Of a DNA stretch of 64,000 nucleotides, positions 36,323-44,994 are shown piece after piece. The position numbers and the translations under genes are program-made. The DNA is taken from positions 34,427 through 98,426 of the forward strand of contig NZ_KK211287.1 of the NCBI RefSeq assembly GCF_000621485.1. The letters run 5' to 3'. The notes under the pieces were generated by a model, which had not been told where the DNA came from, searched no databases, and saw only the letters and a program-made list of their open reading frames with translations. The stretch is from Alkaliphilus transvaalensis ATCC 700919. Lineage in GTDB: Bacteria > Bacillota > Clostridia > Peptostreptococcales > Natronincolaceae. Numbering within the stretch: the first letter of the stretch is position 1; every line of letters begins with the position of its first letter.

Positions 36323-36337
36323 TGATAATGATTATTA
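36323..36337. promoter_or_regulatory. Fur box upstream of korAB
   Basis: TGATAATGATTATTA matches the 7-1-7 Fur consensus TGATAATNATTATCA at 14 of 15 positions. It lies 209 bp before the korA start, and 117 bp before dispersed-repeat copy 3 in the other direction. Confidence 0.65.
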
Positions 36338-36453
36338 TTAACTATAGTATACAGTATACAATATACATTTTCAATGATAAATTAGTTTTTAACAATAACT
36401 TGCTATTAACTTTGAAATTTTAATATTTAAAGGTTTTTTATCGATAACTAATA

Positions 36454-36618
36454 AGAACACAGTCTTCCTTCGGAAGATTTATAGGATGACTTTAGGTGAA
36501 AACACTAAGCGACTTACACAATTTAATCCATTAAATTGGTTATCTGCTTATCTTGAAACTCATTACGTAAAGTTCTCTTTTTTAATAATAATTAAAGTGG
36601 AACTTCCTATTCGTTATA
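36454..36618 (+). repeat. Dispersed structured repeat, copy 3
   Basis: Almost identical to copy 2. It has AGAACACAGTC, the TCTTCC-TTC-GGAAGA hairpin, GGATGACTTTAGG and TTACGTAAAGTTCT with a T run, and the tail CCTATTCGTTATA. A translated frame across it is not a gene. Confidence 0.85.
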
Positions 36619-36784
36619 AAAATATGTTTGTATATAATATTATATTTTTATCTTTAGTAATGGATTACCCATTATTTTTTAAAGCTAACAGGTTTTTGGT
36701 TGGGATTTTAAATTCAGTTCTCTAGGGAAAGTATTAAAGACTTTAGTACAGATCATTTGATGGGATGGATTTTTTGTATTATAA

Positions 36785-36811
36785 AACCCCCAGTGAAATA
36801 TACTAGGGGTT
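36785..36811 (-). terminator. Hairpin with T tail downstream of the TVP38 gene
   Basis: CCCC.AGT pairs with ACT.GGGG, and GGGGGTTTTAT follows on the minus strand. It is about 230 bp past the stop of the TVP38-family gene, which suggests that transcribed sequence lies in between. Confidence 0.6.
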
Positions 36812-36962
36812 CTCAAATTGTCTACATTATTAAACTATATAATAAATCGCCATCAAAACTCTACCTGTATCTTTAAAGTTAAAGCTTTTCATAAAGGCTT
36901 TTCTTAACACGATTTTCTGGATGAAAGGATAGAAAAGTAATCCTTTTGATTATAGTATTACC

Positions 36963-37022
36963 TTATATTCCGTAAAAGCACTTTTCGATAAAATCCTCTA
37001 AAGGTTCCTTACCTGCTGATTT
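36963..37022 (-). pseudogene. Possible gene-tail remnant
   Basis: Between the TVP38 stop and the hairpin a 19-codon frame bounded by stops reads KSAGKEPLEDFIEKCFYGI. It has no start codon. It could be the end of a decayed gene; the shortness leaves chance as an explanation. Confidence 0.2.
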
Positions 37023-37038
37023 TTATTATCTATTATAA

Positions 37039-37743
37039 CTATTTTGTCTTTTTAAGCAAATCACTTCTCTTAAAAATCAATTTAGGAATATAGCTAATAA
37101 TGATAAAGGCCACTGCTGCAACCCCTATATAGATTATTGTTTTCTGGGGATCATATCCCCTGCTACCAACCTTATTAATTGCAATAACCCATACTGCAAT
37201 TGGCGGCACTATACAAAGTAAAGAAGTTAAACTGTAGGTTTTAAAAGAGATTGAGGTTAATCCATAGGCATAGTTTTGTAGGCAATGGGGTATTATTGGA
37301 ACCATTCTAGTTAAAATTAAAATTCTCCATCCTTCTTGTCTAACACCTTTATTAATTTCATGAAACCGCTTATTTCTCTTTAGTTTTTTTTCTACCCTTT
37401 GCCTCATAATGTACCTAGCCATAATAAATGCGATTATAGCGCCACCCAAATCTCCTATAGACGCATAGATGATTCCCTTCAGGGTGCCATAGGTAATCCC
37501 CCCCAAAATAACAAAGGGCAAGCTTGGTAAAAACATAAGGGTTGCCAAAACGAAAGCAATAATATACAAAACTACTCCAATACTTCCTAATTGTTTAAGC
37601 CCTTTAGTAAAATTTTTTATGTAATCAATTGAAATATACCGCCATGCTTCATATTTCCATATAAAAAAAATAGCAAGGCTTAGTAATATAACAAATAATA
37701 TTATTGTTTTCTTATTAAACCATTTAAACCATCTAATTTTCAT
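37039..37743 (-). CDS. TVP38/TMEM64 (DedA-like, VTT domain) membrane protein
   Basis: This 234-residue protein has an N-terminal helix, then the VTT domain of about 120 residues: FLPSLPFVILGGITYGTLKGIIYASIGDLGGAIIAFIMARY and RMVPIIPHCLQNYAYGLTSISFKTYSLTSLL, followed by a further helix. DedA/TVP38 proteins are linked to lipid scrambling or undecaprenyl-phosphate recycling, but this subgroup has no assigned substrate. It appears monocistronic. Confidence 0.88.
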   Translation of the reverse strand: MKIRWFKWFNKKTIILFVILLSLAIFFIWKYEAWRYISIDYIKNFTKGLKQLGSIGVVLYIIAFVLATLMFLPSLPFVILGGITYGTLKGIIYASIGDLGGAIIAFIMARYIMRQRVEKKLKRNKRFHEINKGVRQEGWRILILTRMVPIIPHCLQNYAYGLTSISFKTYSLTSLLCIVPPIAVWVIAINKVGSRGYDPQKTIIYIGVAAVAFIIISYIPKLIFKRSDLLKKTK

Positions 37744-37889
37744 TGTAGTTCCTCACTTGGTCTATATACTTATCTTTATTAGTTTATTCCATATTAATTT
37801 TTTTATTTCAATTAGTTTTTATAAGGTTAGAATATAGAATTACAATATATCTTATTTAGTTTGGTTTGTTTGTTCATTTTACTGTTCAT

Positions 37890-37927
37890 AAAAAACCACC
37901 AAGCAGATTCAATCCACTTGATGGTTT
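37890..37927 (-). terminator. Terminator after the TetR-controlled ABC exporter operon
   Basis: AAACCATCAAG/CTTGGTGGTTT forms a strong stem, followed by TTTTTT on the minus strand. Between it and the permease stop (about 37928-38086) lies a low-complexity T/A-rich stretch with loosely repeated TTTATTTTATAG-like units. Confidence 0.85.
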
Positions 37928-38086
37928 ACTTAAAAGATGATTTTGTAGGTTATTTTACAATTTATTTTATAGTTTATTTATAGGTTGTATTAATAGTTTG
38001 TTTTACAGATTATTAAATATATAGATTTTAAATGTTATTTCTAATAGCTTATTTGATATTGTATCGAGTAGTTTTAATTTGCTTCT

Positions 38087-39691
38087 CTACCCTTGTATAT
38101 CCCGTCTATTATAACCGATTAACCCAATTAACATTAATGCTACTGCTATAGCTGTTAATGCAAAAACCTTTACATAATTCATCTCATCTACTGGTAAATT
38201 TGGAACATAACCAAAGGGTGTTAGTTTTGTCATCCATTCTGGAACCTGTAATAGCTTACCAAAATAGACAACGAAAAATGAATAACCTAAATATAGCCAA
38301 GCAAATACTGTTCCCTGTGGCAGATATCCCAGCAGAAGCACTGCTACACCCACCATCATCATCATTGCTGGCAAATAAACCATAGCACTACTTAAGACAG
38401 TACTAAAGGATAGTGGGGCATCCATCACTGCCGAACCTGCAGCCCATAATCCTATCGCTGCAAATAACTGTACTAGAATACCTACAATTATTGAAATTGC
38501 AAGGAAACTTCCTAGTAATTTAGTTCGAGATACGGCTCTAGACAATAAATGCTCTGTCCGATTTCTTTTTTCTTCCCCTTTAAGTTTTAATATCATTAAT
38601 AAAGCTGGTATAGTGCCAACCATAGAAATAACCGACATTAAAACTGTTATAAACTGATCAACTAGGGAGAAGCCTACTCCATAGGAAAACATTTCCCTCA
38701 TCATTTCGCTTGATTCAAAATAGCCTTCAATATCACCAAATATCGATCCATAGGATGCCCCTAGTATAAACATTCCAATAATCCATGAAATGATTCCAAC
38801 CCGTTGAAGTTTAATTCCTAGTCCAAGGGGACTTTGAACAAAAACTGAGGCAGTCTTTCTACCAGGCTTTGCTGCAATAAATCCAGCTTCTAGATCTCGA
38901 ATGGAGTTTAAATATAGGGCAAAGAGTATAATAGCAAACCCTGCACCTATGGTTAGGAAAATTGGCAACCAATAGTTATTAACATAAACCTCTGCCCTAA
39001 GCACCCATCCTAAGGGAGAAAGCCAAGATAGAGCCCCACCACCAACATCACCAACTGCACGAATTAGATAGGCAAGCCCTAAGAAAGTAAAGGAAAAACC
39101 AACTGTACCTCTGGTGGTAGATGAAAGTTGGGCAAATAATGCAGTAATGGCTGTAAAGAATATTCCTGTTGCACCTAAGGTTGCCCCATATAATAATGAG
39201 CCCTGTAAATCAAGACTTTCAATTCCTGTTAGATATAAGCCAAACCCCAGCAAAAGAGATAAAATCAAATTAATTGCGATTAAGAAGATTACAGCTGCAC
39301 TTAAATTCGATAACCTCCCTACAGGCAGGGAACGAATTACTTCTAGACGACCTTCTTCTTCATCTCCTCTAGTGTGACGATTGACCAGTAAAATACTCAT
39401 AATTGCTACAGCTATGGCTGTAAATAGTAGCATTTGGTGGGCCATAATAGCGCCATAGGTATAATTATCTATACCATAAGCAGGGCCAAGCATAGCAATT
39501 ATTGCTGGGTTATTCATGGTCTCTGCAGCCATTAATCTATCCTGCTGAGTAGGATATAATTGAGTGTAGGCTGGTGCAATCACAAGGGTTATTAAAATAA
39601 TAGCTAAGATCCAAATTGAAACACGAATACGATCTCGTCTCAATAATAGATGGGTGTATTTCCAAGTATTACTGTATAATTGTTTTGACAT
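38087..39691 (-). CDS. ABC exporter permease (large, about 12 helices)
   Basis: This 534-residue membrane protein has two similar halves of about six helices (the first begins near residue 25, the second near 290). The first half has the LLVNRHTRGDEEEGRLEVIRSLPVGR segment and the second LKGEEKRNRTEHLLSRAVSRTKLLGS, the same coupling element twice. This internally duplicated ABC-2-type design occurs in drug-export systems controlled by TetR regulators. It overlaps the ATPase gene by one base. The substrate is unknown. Confidence 0.85.
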   Translation of the reverse strand: MSKQLYSNTWKYTHLLLRRDRIRVSIWILAIILITLVIAPAYTQLYPTQQDRLMAAETMNNPAIIAMLGPAYGIDNYTYGAIMAHQMLLFTAIAVAIMSILLVNRHTRGDEEEGRLEVIRSLPVGRLSNLSAAVIFLIAINLILSLLLGFGLYLTGIESLDLQGSLLYGATLGATGIFFTAITALFAQLSSTTRGTVGFSFTFLGLAYLIRAVGDVGGGALSWLSPLGWVLRAEVYVNNYWLPIFLTIGAGFAIILFALYLNSIRDLEAGFIAAKPGRKTASVFVQSPLGLGIKLQRVGIISWIIGMFILGASYGSIFGDIEGYFESSEMMREMFSYGVGFSLVDQFITVLMSVISMVGTIPALLMILKLKGEEKRNRTEHLLSRAVSRTKLLGSFLAISIIVGILVQLFAAIGLWAAGSAVMDAPLSFSTVLSSAMVYLPAMMMMVGVAVLLLGYLPQGTVFAWLYLGYSFFVVYFGKLLQVPEWMTKLTPFGYVPNLPVDEMNYVKVFALTAIAVALMLIGLIGYNRRDIQG

Positions 39692-40584
39692 TATAAAGCA
39701 CCTCCAACTCCTTTATAATGGCGCATAAATAAATCTTCTAGTGTAGGTGGTGCGCTTTCAAACTTAACAATTTCAAACTGACTGATATATTTAATAACAT
39801 TTCCTAACTCTTCTGAATCTACTTGAAAGGTTAGACTATGGTCCTTTATTTGGATATCATGTACACCATTTAACTCGCTTAAAGCCTTTATCGTTTGTTT
39901 TGTTTCCACCAATACACTTGTTCTAGTTAAGTGACGAAGCTCGTCTAATGTACCCGATTCTATAATCTTTCCTTGGCGAATAATACTAACTTTATCACAC
40001 AATTTTTCTACCTCTGATAGAATGTGACTCGAAAGAAATATACTTTTACCTGCCATTTTAGCTTCCATGACACACTCTTGAAACACCTTTTCCATCAATG
40101 GATCTAAACCAGAAGTTGGCTCATCTAGTATATATAGCTCTGCATCGGAAGCAAAAGCTGCAATTAGGGCTACTTTTTGACGATTTCCCTTTGAATAGGT
40201 TCTACATTTTTTACTAGGATCTAAGTTAAATCTCTCAATAAGTTCTTCTCTACGGTTTTTGTTGTTAGTACCCCTTAACTTAACAAAAAGATCAATTACC
40301 TCTCCACCCGTTAGATTAGACCAAAGGCTTACATCTCCAGGTACATAGGCAATTTGCTTATGAATCTCTACGGCCTCTTTCCATGCATCCTTCCCAAAGA
40401 TTTTTGCTTCTCCTTCTGTTGCTTTTAATATCCCCAACAACACCCGTATTGTAGTCGTTTTACCTGCTCCATTTGGACCTATAAATCCGAATACTTCCCC
40501 TTTATTTACTTCTAAATTAACCCCATCTAAAGCTGTAAACTTTCCAAACTTTTTTGTTAGATTTGCAGTTTTTAAAATAGACAT
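39691..40584 (-). CDS. ABC exporter ATPase
   Basis: The ATPase has Walker A GPNGAGKTTT, signature TYSKGNRQKVALIAAF (with K in place of the usual second G), Walker B LYILDEPTSGLDP and H-loop in IFLSSHILSEVE. At 297 residues it includes the C-terminal domain typical of multidrug export ATPases. It is the middle gene of tetR-ATPase-permease, 16 bp after the regulator. Confidence 0.9.
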   Translation of the reverse strand: MSILKTANLTKKFGKFTALDGVNLEVNKGEVFGFIGPNGAGKTTTIRVLLGILKATEGEAKIFGKDAWKEAVEIHKQIAYVPGDVSLWSNLTGGEVIDLFVKLRGTNNKNRREELIERFNLDPSKKCRTYSKGNRQKVALIAAFASDAELYILDEPTSGLDPLMEKVFQECVMEAKMAGKSIFLSSHILSEVEKLCDKVSIIRQGKIIESGTLDELRHLTRTSVLVETKQTIKALSELNGVHDIQIKDHSLTFQVDSEELGNVIKYISQFEIVKFESAPPTLEDLFMRHYKGVGGAL

Positions 40585-40599
40585 CTCTTACCCCTCCTT

Positions 40600-41238
40600 T
40601 TAATTTTTATAAAATACTAGTTTTAACGTATCAAGATAATTAAAGAAATCCTCCCAATAGGGATCGAAGTTCATTGCAGATAACTTTTGTCCCTTCAGTT
40701 GATTGGTAAGCTCTTTTTCATAACCTTCGATTAACCAATGGATCATTTTAATAACCTTTTCTGCTGGTAAGTCTTCTCTAAAAAGGGATGTATCAATATT
40801 ACTAAAAATCTTTGAATAACCTAGTGATCGAACTTCCATCAGTCGGTTCATTAGCTGCTCTGAAAATTCTTTAGATATACCTGCCTCTAGATTAATGTAA
40901 AGAGTACCAAAAAAATTAAATATATAGGGATGTATTATATAGGCCCTTAATTTTACTTTTGCTGCCTGTTTATATCTTTCAATGAAATCTCCTTCGCTAT
41001 CGTTAAGTAGGCTAAAATACTCATTAATAACAAAATCGATTCCATACTCAATCAAATACTTATAAAGATCTGTTTTACTCTTAAAGTAATAGAATAACAT
41101 CCCCTTACCGATTCCAGCGGCCTTTACAATCCGATTGGTGGAGGCATTTTTAAATCCATGATCAGCAAATTCTCCATATGCCGCCTCTAATATTCTCTTT
41201 TGTTTCTCTTGATCCAAATTTTCAAATGTTTCAGCGAT
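40600..41238 (-). CDS. TetR-family repressor of the adjacent ABC exporter
   Basis: The N-terminal helix-turn-helix reads NASTNRIVKAAGIGKGMLFYYFKSK; the remaining 150 residues form a diverse ligand-binding domain. Homologues begin with Met-x-Glu-Thr-Phe, and the frame here encodes AETFENLDQEKQK before the first TTG (41217), in line with an AGGAGG site. The codon at the right spacing is ATC (41236-41238), so translation probably starts at a rare AUC codon; otherwise a TTG 21 bases later with no ribosome site must be used. It heads the operon and probably represses itself through two flanking operators. Confidence 0.87.
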   Translation of the reverse strand: MAETFENLDQEKQKRILEAAYGEFADHGFKNASTNRIVKAAGIGKGMLFYYFKSKTDLYKYLIEYGIDFVINEYFSLLNDSEGDFIERYKQAAKVKLRAYIIHPYIFNFFGTLYINLEAGISKEFSEQLMNRLMEVRSLGYSKIFSNIDTSLFREDLPAEKVIKMIHWLIEGYEKELTNQLKGQKLSAMNFDPYWEDFFNYLDTLKLVFYKN

Positions 41239-41260
41239 GATAATTCCCTCCTTTATAATT

Positions 41261-41313
41261 TTAGACCAGTGTGGTCTAATTGAATTATATCATCATTAGA
41301 CCACACTGGTCAA
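41261..41313 (-). promoter_or_regulatory. Promoter with paired TetR operators
   Basis: TTGACC (41308-41313) and TATAAT (41284-41289), 18 bases apart, form a promoter on the minus strand. Two copies of the dyad TTAGACCA-GTG-TGGTCTAA-type flank the -10 element: 41261-41279, nearly perfect, and 41296-41313, with one weak end. This placement would block initiation. Confidence 0.85.
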
Positions 41314-41427
41314 TTTATTTTTCCAAAATACACCTAAAGAAATTGGGAAATCTAATTATCTGTCAAGTAACCAAAAGTCAACATGTTGTTGAAGCAAGAA
41401 ATAGATTTAAAGCATATTTCCTTAATA

Positions 41428-41516
41428 TAAACAAAGTCTTCTTTCGGAAGATTTAAGGATGACTTCGTTGAAACCTATTATATTTCGTTGAAACCTATTA
41501 TATACAGTTCTTTTAT
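41428..41516 (+). repeat. Dispersed structured repeat, copy 4 (short, with internal tandem duplication)
   Basis: It retains AAACAAAGTC, the TCTTC.TTCGGAAGA hairpin (with a T-G wobble at the loop), GGATGACTT and the end AGTTCTTTTATATTT. The middle holds a perfect 20-bp tandem duplication (41464-41483 and 41484-41503), unlike other copies. Confidence 0.75.
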
Positions 41517-41589
41517 ATTTAAAAAATTAAAATCATTAAAATAGACTTGGTGATTTGGCCTTATCATGTTTTTTTATAGGGTATAAAAA

Positions 41590-41616
41590 AGCTAGTTAAA
41601 ATTACTTTAACCAGCT
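41590..41616 (-). terminator. Terminator after the UvrC-like gene
   Basis: AGCTGGTTAAA/TTTTAACTAGCT is followed by a run of six T residues on the minus strand, just after the stop at 41625. Confidence 0.88.
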
Positions 41617-41624
41617 AAAACACT

Positions 41625-42644
41625 TCATCTATTTAGTTTTTTTACAAAAAGATTCACTTCAGAAGTCGTAGGCCAGTCGCCTAAATCTAAAATTGCCTTC
41701 GAGTCTTCTTGCATTTCAATATTAATAATAGCTTTAAAATCTAATTGGCTTTTCTCACTCTTTTTTTGGGGTGCTTTGGTCTCCATAGTTTTCCCCAATA
41801 ATATGAATTGATTAATTTCTTCTTCTGTAATTCTCTCAAACTTCTTTTTTAAAATTAAATTACCATTTAAAACATAAAACAGCTTATAACCATTTTCTAA
41901 GGCCTCTCCCATTAAAACCCTTTTAGGACTTAAATCATCTTGTTTATGCATATTGTTTTCATAGAGATATTTAATATAGTTTCCTATATCTCGATAGATT
42001 GAAGCTGTCTCAAATTGATAATCTGCAGCAGCTAAATTCATTTTCTTCTCTAAAGTCTTTAAAAATGTTTCCATAGAATCCTTTAAAGTGAAGATTTCCA
42101 TTAAGTTACTTCTGTTTCTTTCAAATTCCTTTAGCTCTAAAGGATGGGGTAGTATCTTATATGTAAACTGATATTCTCCTATACTTTTTAAAATTGGATA
42201 ACTCTTCTTAAAGAAATCAATTAATCCTAAAAGGGCATTTTTGTTTCGATAAGGTCCAAAGCAAAACTCATCTTCCTTTTCATGGACAATTGCTAGTGGC
42301 GTAGGGGAGTTGGACTCCTCAATCTTTAGATAACAGTATTTTTTATCATTTTTAAATTGAGAATTGTATAGGGGTTTAATCTTTTTAATTAAGGCACATT
42401 CCAGCAGTTGGGCCTCAAGGTGGGTGTCTGTCAATATAATATTGATATCATGGATATGAAACACCATTCGCTTAATCTTATTCCACTCATGCTGGGTGCT
42501 AAAATATGATCTTACCCTCGACTTTAAAGTCTTGCTCTTTCCAATGTAAATTACATTCCCATAAGAGTCCTTCATTTGATATATACCAGGTTTAGCAGGT
42601 ATATCCCTTATTTTTTCTATTAAATGTTTTGGTATATTAGCCAT
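41625..42644 (-). CDS. Short UvrC-like GIY-YIG nuclease
   Basis: The N-terminal 85 residues form the GIY-YIG nuclease domain (KPGIYQMKDSYGNVIYIGKSKTLKSRVRSYF, the family core), followed by a UvrC-type middle and the UVR motif AAADYQFETASIYRDIGNYIKYL (about residues 203-225). The protein ends at 339 residues, so the C-terminal RNase H-like endonuclease and helix-hairpin-helix domains of normal UvrC (about 600 residues) are missing. It resembles Cho-type one-cut nucleases in organisation. It is unlikely to be a truncation artefact because it has its own terminator and an intact C-terminus. Confidence 0.82.
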   Translation of the reverse strand: MANIPKHLIEKIRDIPAKPGIYQMKDSYGNVIYIGKSKTLKSRVRSYFSTQHEWNKIKRMVFHIHDINIILTDTHLEAQLLECALIKKIKPLYNSQFKNDKKYCYLKIEESNSPTPLAIVHEKEDEFCFGPYRNKNALLGLIDFFKKSYPILKSIGEYQFTYKILPHPLELKEFERNRSNLMEIFTLKDSMETFLKTLEKKMNLAAADYQFETASIYRDIGNYIKYLYENNMHKQDDLSPKRVLMGEALENGYKLFYVLNGNLILKKKFERITEEEINQFILLGKTMETKAPQKKSEKSQLDFKAIINIEMQEDSKAILDLGDWPTTSEVNLFVKKLNR

Positions 42645-42819
42645 ATAGTCACCTTCTAAATTAATCGAGTAAAAAACTAAAATTCTATTATCTTTGATTA
42701 AGTCATTTCTTTTATTATTAAGATATAGAATTTACTTTATAAAGTCAATACAAAGAGTAGCTTCATAAAAATAATAAATCGAGGGTAATATAAGGCTATA
42801 GATCTAGAGAGGAGAGAAA

Positions 42820-43284
42820 ATGATGAATGTAATTGAGGTAGGTAGTGAAGCTCCAAATTTTACAATAAAAGATCAAAAGGATCAAACAATTAGTCTATCT
42901 GATTATCGTGGAAAAAAAGTATTGTTATCTTGGCATCCCCTTGCTTGGACTCCCGTATGTACAGATCAAATGAGGTCTTTAGAAAATAATTGGCAAACCT
43001 TTCAAAAGCTTAATACAATACCTTTGGGTTTTAGTGTAGATGCGCCACCTTGTAAAAAAGCTTGGTCTACAGCCCTATGCATTGAAAATGTAAGCCTTCC
43101 ATCAGATTTTTGGCCCCACGGTAAGGTTGCTAAAGCCTACGGGCTATTTAATGATGAACAGGGGGTATCAGTAAGAGCCAATATAATAATTGATGAAACT
43201 GGAAAAGTAAGTTGGGTTAAAGTGTATTATTCTCAAGAATTACCTGACATTAATGAAGCGATACAGGTACTAACTAATATGTAA
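42820..43284 (+). CDS. Peroxiredoxin (AhpC/TSA family)
   Basis: This small thiol peroxidase has the peroxidatic Cys47 in AWTPVCTDQM and the family fold ISLSDYRGKKVLLSWHPLAWTP. Further cysteines at 78 (APPCKK) and 87 (TALCIEN) are candidates for the resolving cysteine. It ends at 154 residues. The start has AGGAG five bases before the first of two adjacent ATG codons. It is one of only two plus-strand genes in the window and is expected to serve in peroxide defence. Confidence 0.9.
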   Translation: MMNVIEVGSEAPNFTIKDQKDQTISLSDYRGKKVLLSWHPLAWTPVCTDQMRSLENNWQTFQKLNTIPLGFSVDAPPCKKAWSTALCIENVSLPSDFWPHGKVAKAYGLFNDEQGVSVRANIIIDETGKVSWVKVYYSQELPDINEAIQVLTNM

Positions 43285-43300
43285 AACAATGTAGCAAGTG

Positions 43301-43322
43301 GAGGTAGGCCTAAGCTTACCTC
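43301..43322 (+). terminator. Hairpin after the peroxiredoxin gene
   Basis: GAGGTA.GC with GC.TACCTC form a short stem 17 bp past the stop. There is no T run, so it is a weak terminator. Confidence 0.4.
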
Positions 43323-43471
43323 TTACTGATATACTAATGTCTATGCTATAAACAAATCTAAATTTATTTAAATTTAAGTAAATGCTCTCTAATTACAGAA
43401 AATACAGTAATAAGTGCATTAATCTCTTCTTTAGAAACATCTGATATACATAATTTCATCAATATGCTAAA

Positions 43472-43523
43472 AAAAGAACAAGATTAGAAAGGGAATTTAT
43501 GGCCCTAACAATCTTGTTCTTTT
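43472..43523. terminator. Strong hairpin between converging genes
   Basis: AAAAGAACAAGATT (43472-43485) and AATCTTGTTCTTTT (43510-43523) pair perfectly over 14 bp. It can end the L,D-transpeptidase transcript on the minus strand and anything entering from the plus strand. Confidence 0.85.
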
Positions 43524-43529
43524 CTTCAA

Positions 43530-44909
43530 TTATTCTATAACAATTACAGCACCATTTTCGATATCCATCCAATTATAAAGAAATTCTGCATGACTAGTAA
43601 AATTACGTACACACATGTTAGAACGAGGGAATGTTCCTATTGTATGAAGATATTCAATAAACCCAGGATCTACCTTCTCTCCATCTTCTTCCTCATAGGC
43701 TACTGGAACACCATGAATGTAAGCTCCGCCAGTAAATCGAATGGCAAAAGGAGCATAACCCGCTATTTCCTGAGTTCCATTTTGAAGGTATTCAAAACGG
43801 TCTCGTTTGACGATAGCTTTAAACATACCAAGGGTTGTTTCAAAGGAGAAGTCTCCTGGAATTCCAGTAGTGGAAAGGGTATAAGAAATTAGATTTAACC
43901 CGCCTTCTCCTACCTCAAAGGAAGCCTGATTCTGTTGAGTCCTATCTATTACAACTACATGGTTTAGCTGACTTAAGGTTACCTCAGGGTCAATAAATTG
44001 CTTTGGAACAAAGAATTCTCCACCAAAGGTAGGAATATCCACGTGATAAAAATCTTCTTGTTCATCTAGTATTCTAACCAACATACCATCTGGTACATAT
44101 CGGTAATCACTATTAATGTCAGCCGTTATATAGGCTGGAGCACTATGATACACTCGATATCCATATTCATCAACTGCTGCGTCTCCTTCTTGGGGAGGTG
44201 TTCCATTTTCATTTTTATAATTACTAATAAAATGTAGTTCTCCTTCTACTAGTTGTTGGTTTAACTCATTGATGGCATCTTGCATCTTATCAAACTGGAA
44301 GCTTCGAGGGGTTCCTAAAGAAGAATGAATATAGCCATCCCTCAATTCACCATTACTTTCAAAGGCAACACGGTACCATATATTTGAACCTTGAAATTCG
44401 CCACCTTCAACCCGCTGCAATAAAGCTAACTTGTCTAAGTTCTCTGTCTCTCCAATAGAAATATCTCCATCTGTTGGATTTTCATTAATAACTGTACCAC
44501 CCTCTGCTGTAATCAATAAATAATCATAAGTAATTGGTTGCTTAAAATACTGAACTTCATTTGTTATAGTTTCTGGTAACATGGTATTAAATTCTTCAAG
44601 AACAGTATTCATGCTTTTACTTTCAAGATTTTTTATGAATTCCATTTTCTCCTGTTGCGTAAGAAAACCTATTCTATTTTCTTCCTCCTCTGTCATTTCA
44701 GTCATCCTAAGATCATCTTCAAGATTATAACCGTTAATATTCTCTTCTACAGCATCCTTTTCTGATTTTGTTAATCGGTCTGGTCTATTCTCATCTACCT
44801 GAGGTCGTTGTTGTTGCCCCTGATCACGAGGTATATCTCTTCGATATCCACAGCTAGAAACTACAAACATAAGAAAAACCATTAATATTAGAGTAACTTT
44901 CTTTTTCAT
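43530..44909 (-). CDS. L,D-transpeptidase lipoprotein with SH3-like domain
   Basis: The signal peptide ends in a lipobox with Cys20 (VVSSCGYRR), giving a membrane-anchored lipoprotein. Two SH3-like segments lie at about 130-190 and 230-290. The C-terminal YkuD catalytic domain (about 320-455) contains the conserved HG of AYIHGVPV and the cysteine motif SNMCVRNF. That motif is usually S(H)GC(V/I)R, so the positions before the catalytic Cys are N and M here. It probably crosslinks or anchors cell-wall peptidoglycan. It has its own strong terminator. Confidence 0.82.
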   Translation of the reverse strand: MKKKVTLILMVFLMFVVSSCGYRRDIPRDQGQQQRPQVDENRPDRLTKSEKDAVEENINGYNLEDDLRMTEMTEEEENRIGFLTQQEKMEFIKNLESKSMNTVLEEFNTMLPETITNEVQYFKQPITYDYLLITAEGGTVINENPTDGDISIGETENLDKLALLQRVEGGEFQGSNIWYRVAFESNGELRDGYIHSSLGTPRSFQFDKMQDAINELNQQLVEGELHFISNYKNENGTPPQEGDAAVDEYGYRVYHSAPAYITADINSDYRYVPDGMLVRILDEQEDFYHVDIPTFGGEFFVPKQFIDPEVTLSQLNHVVVIDRTQQNQASFEVGEGGLNLISYTLSTTGIPGDFSFETTLGMFKAIVKRDRFEYLQNGTQEIAGYAPFAIRFTGGAYIHGVPVAYEEEDGEKVDPGFIEYLHTIGTFPRSNMCVRNFTSHAEFLYNWMDIENGAVIVIE

Positions 44910-44994
44910 AAATATCCTCCAATCTATCGGTTTTATTTAATATCTATTTTGCTCTAATTGAAAGATATTTATGTAAATGTAAATGATCCCCTTA

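Noticed and set aside
36486-36725. Plus-strand gene of 79 codons
   Set aside because: It runs across repeat copy 3 and has no ribosome site or family similarity.
37928-38086. Tandem repeat or CRISPR-like array
   Set aside because: The units TTTATTTTATAG and similar are irregular and low-complexity; no constant repeat and spacer pattern.
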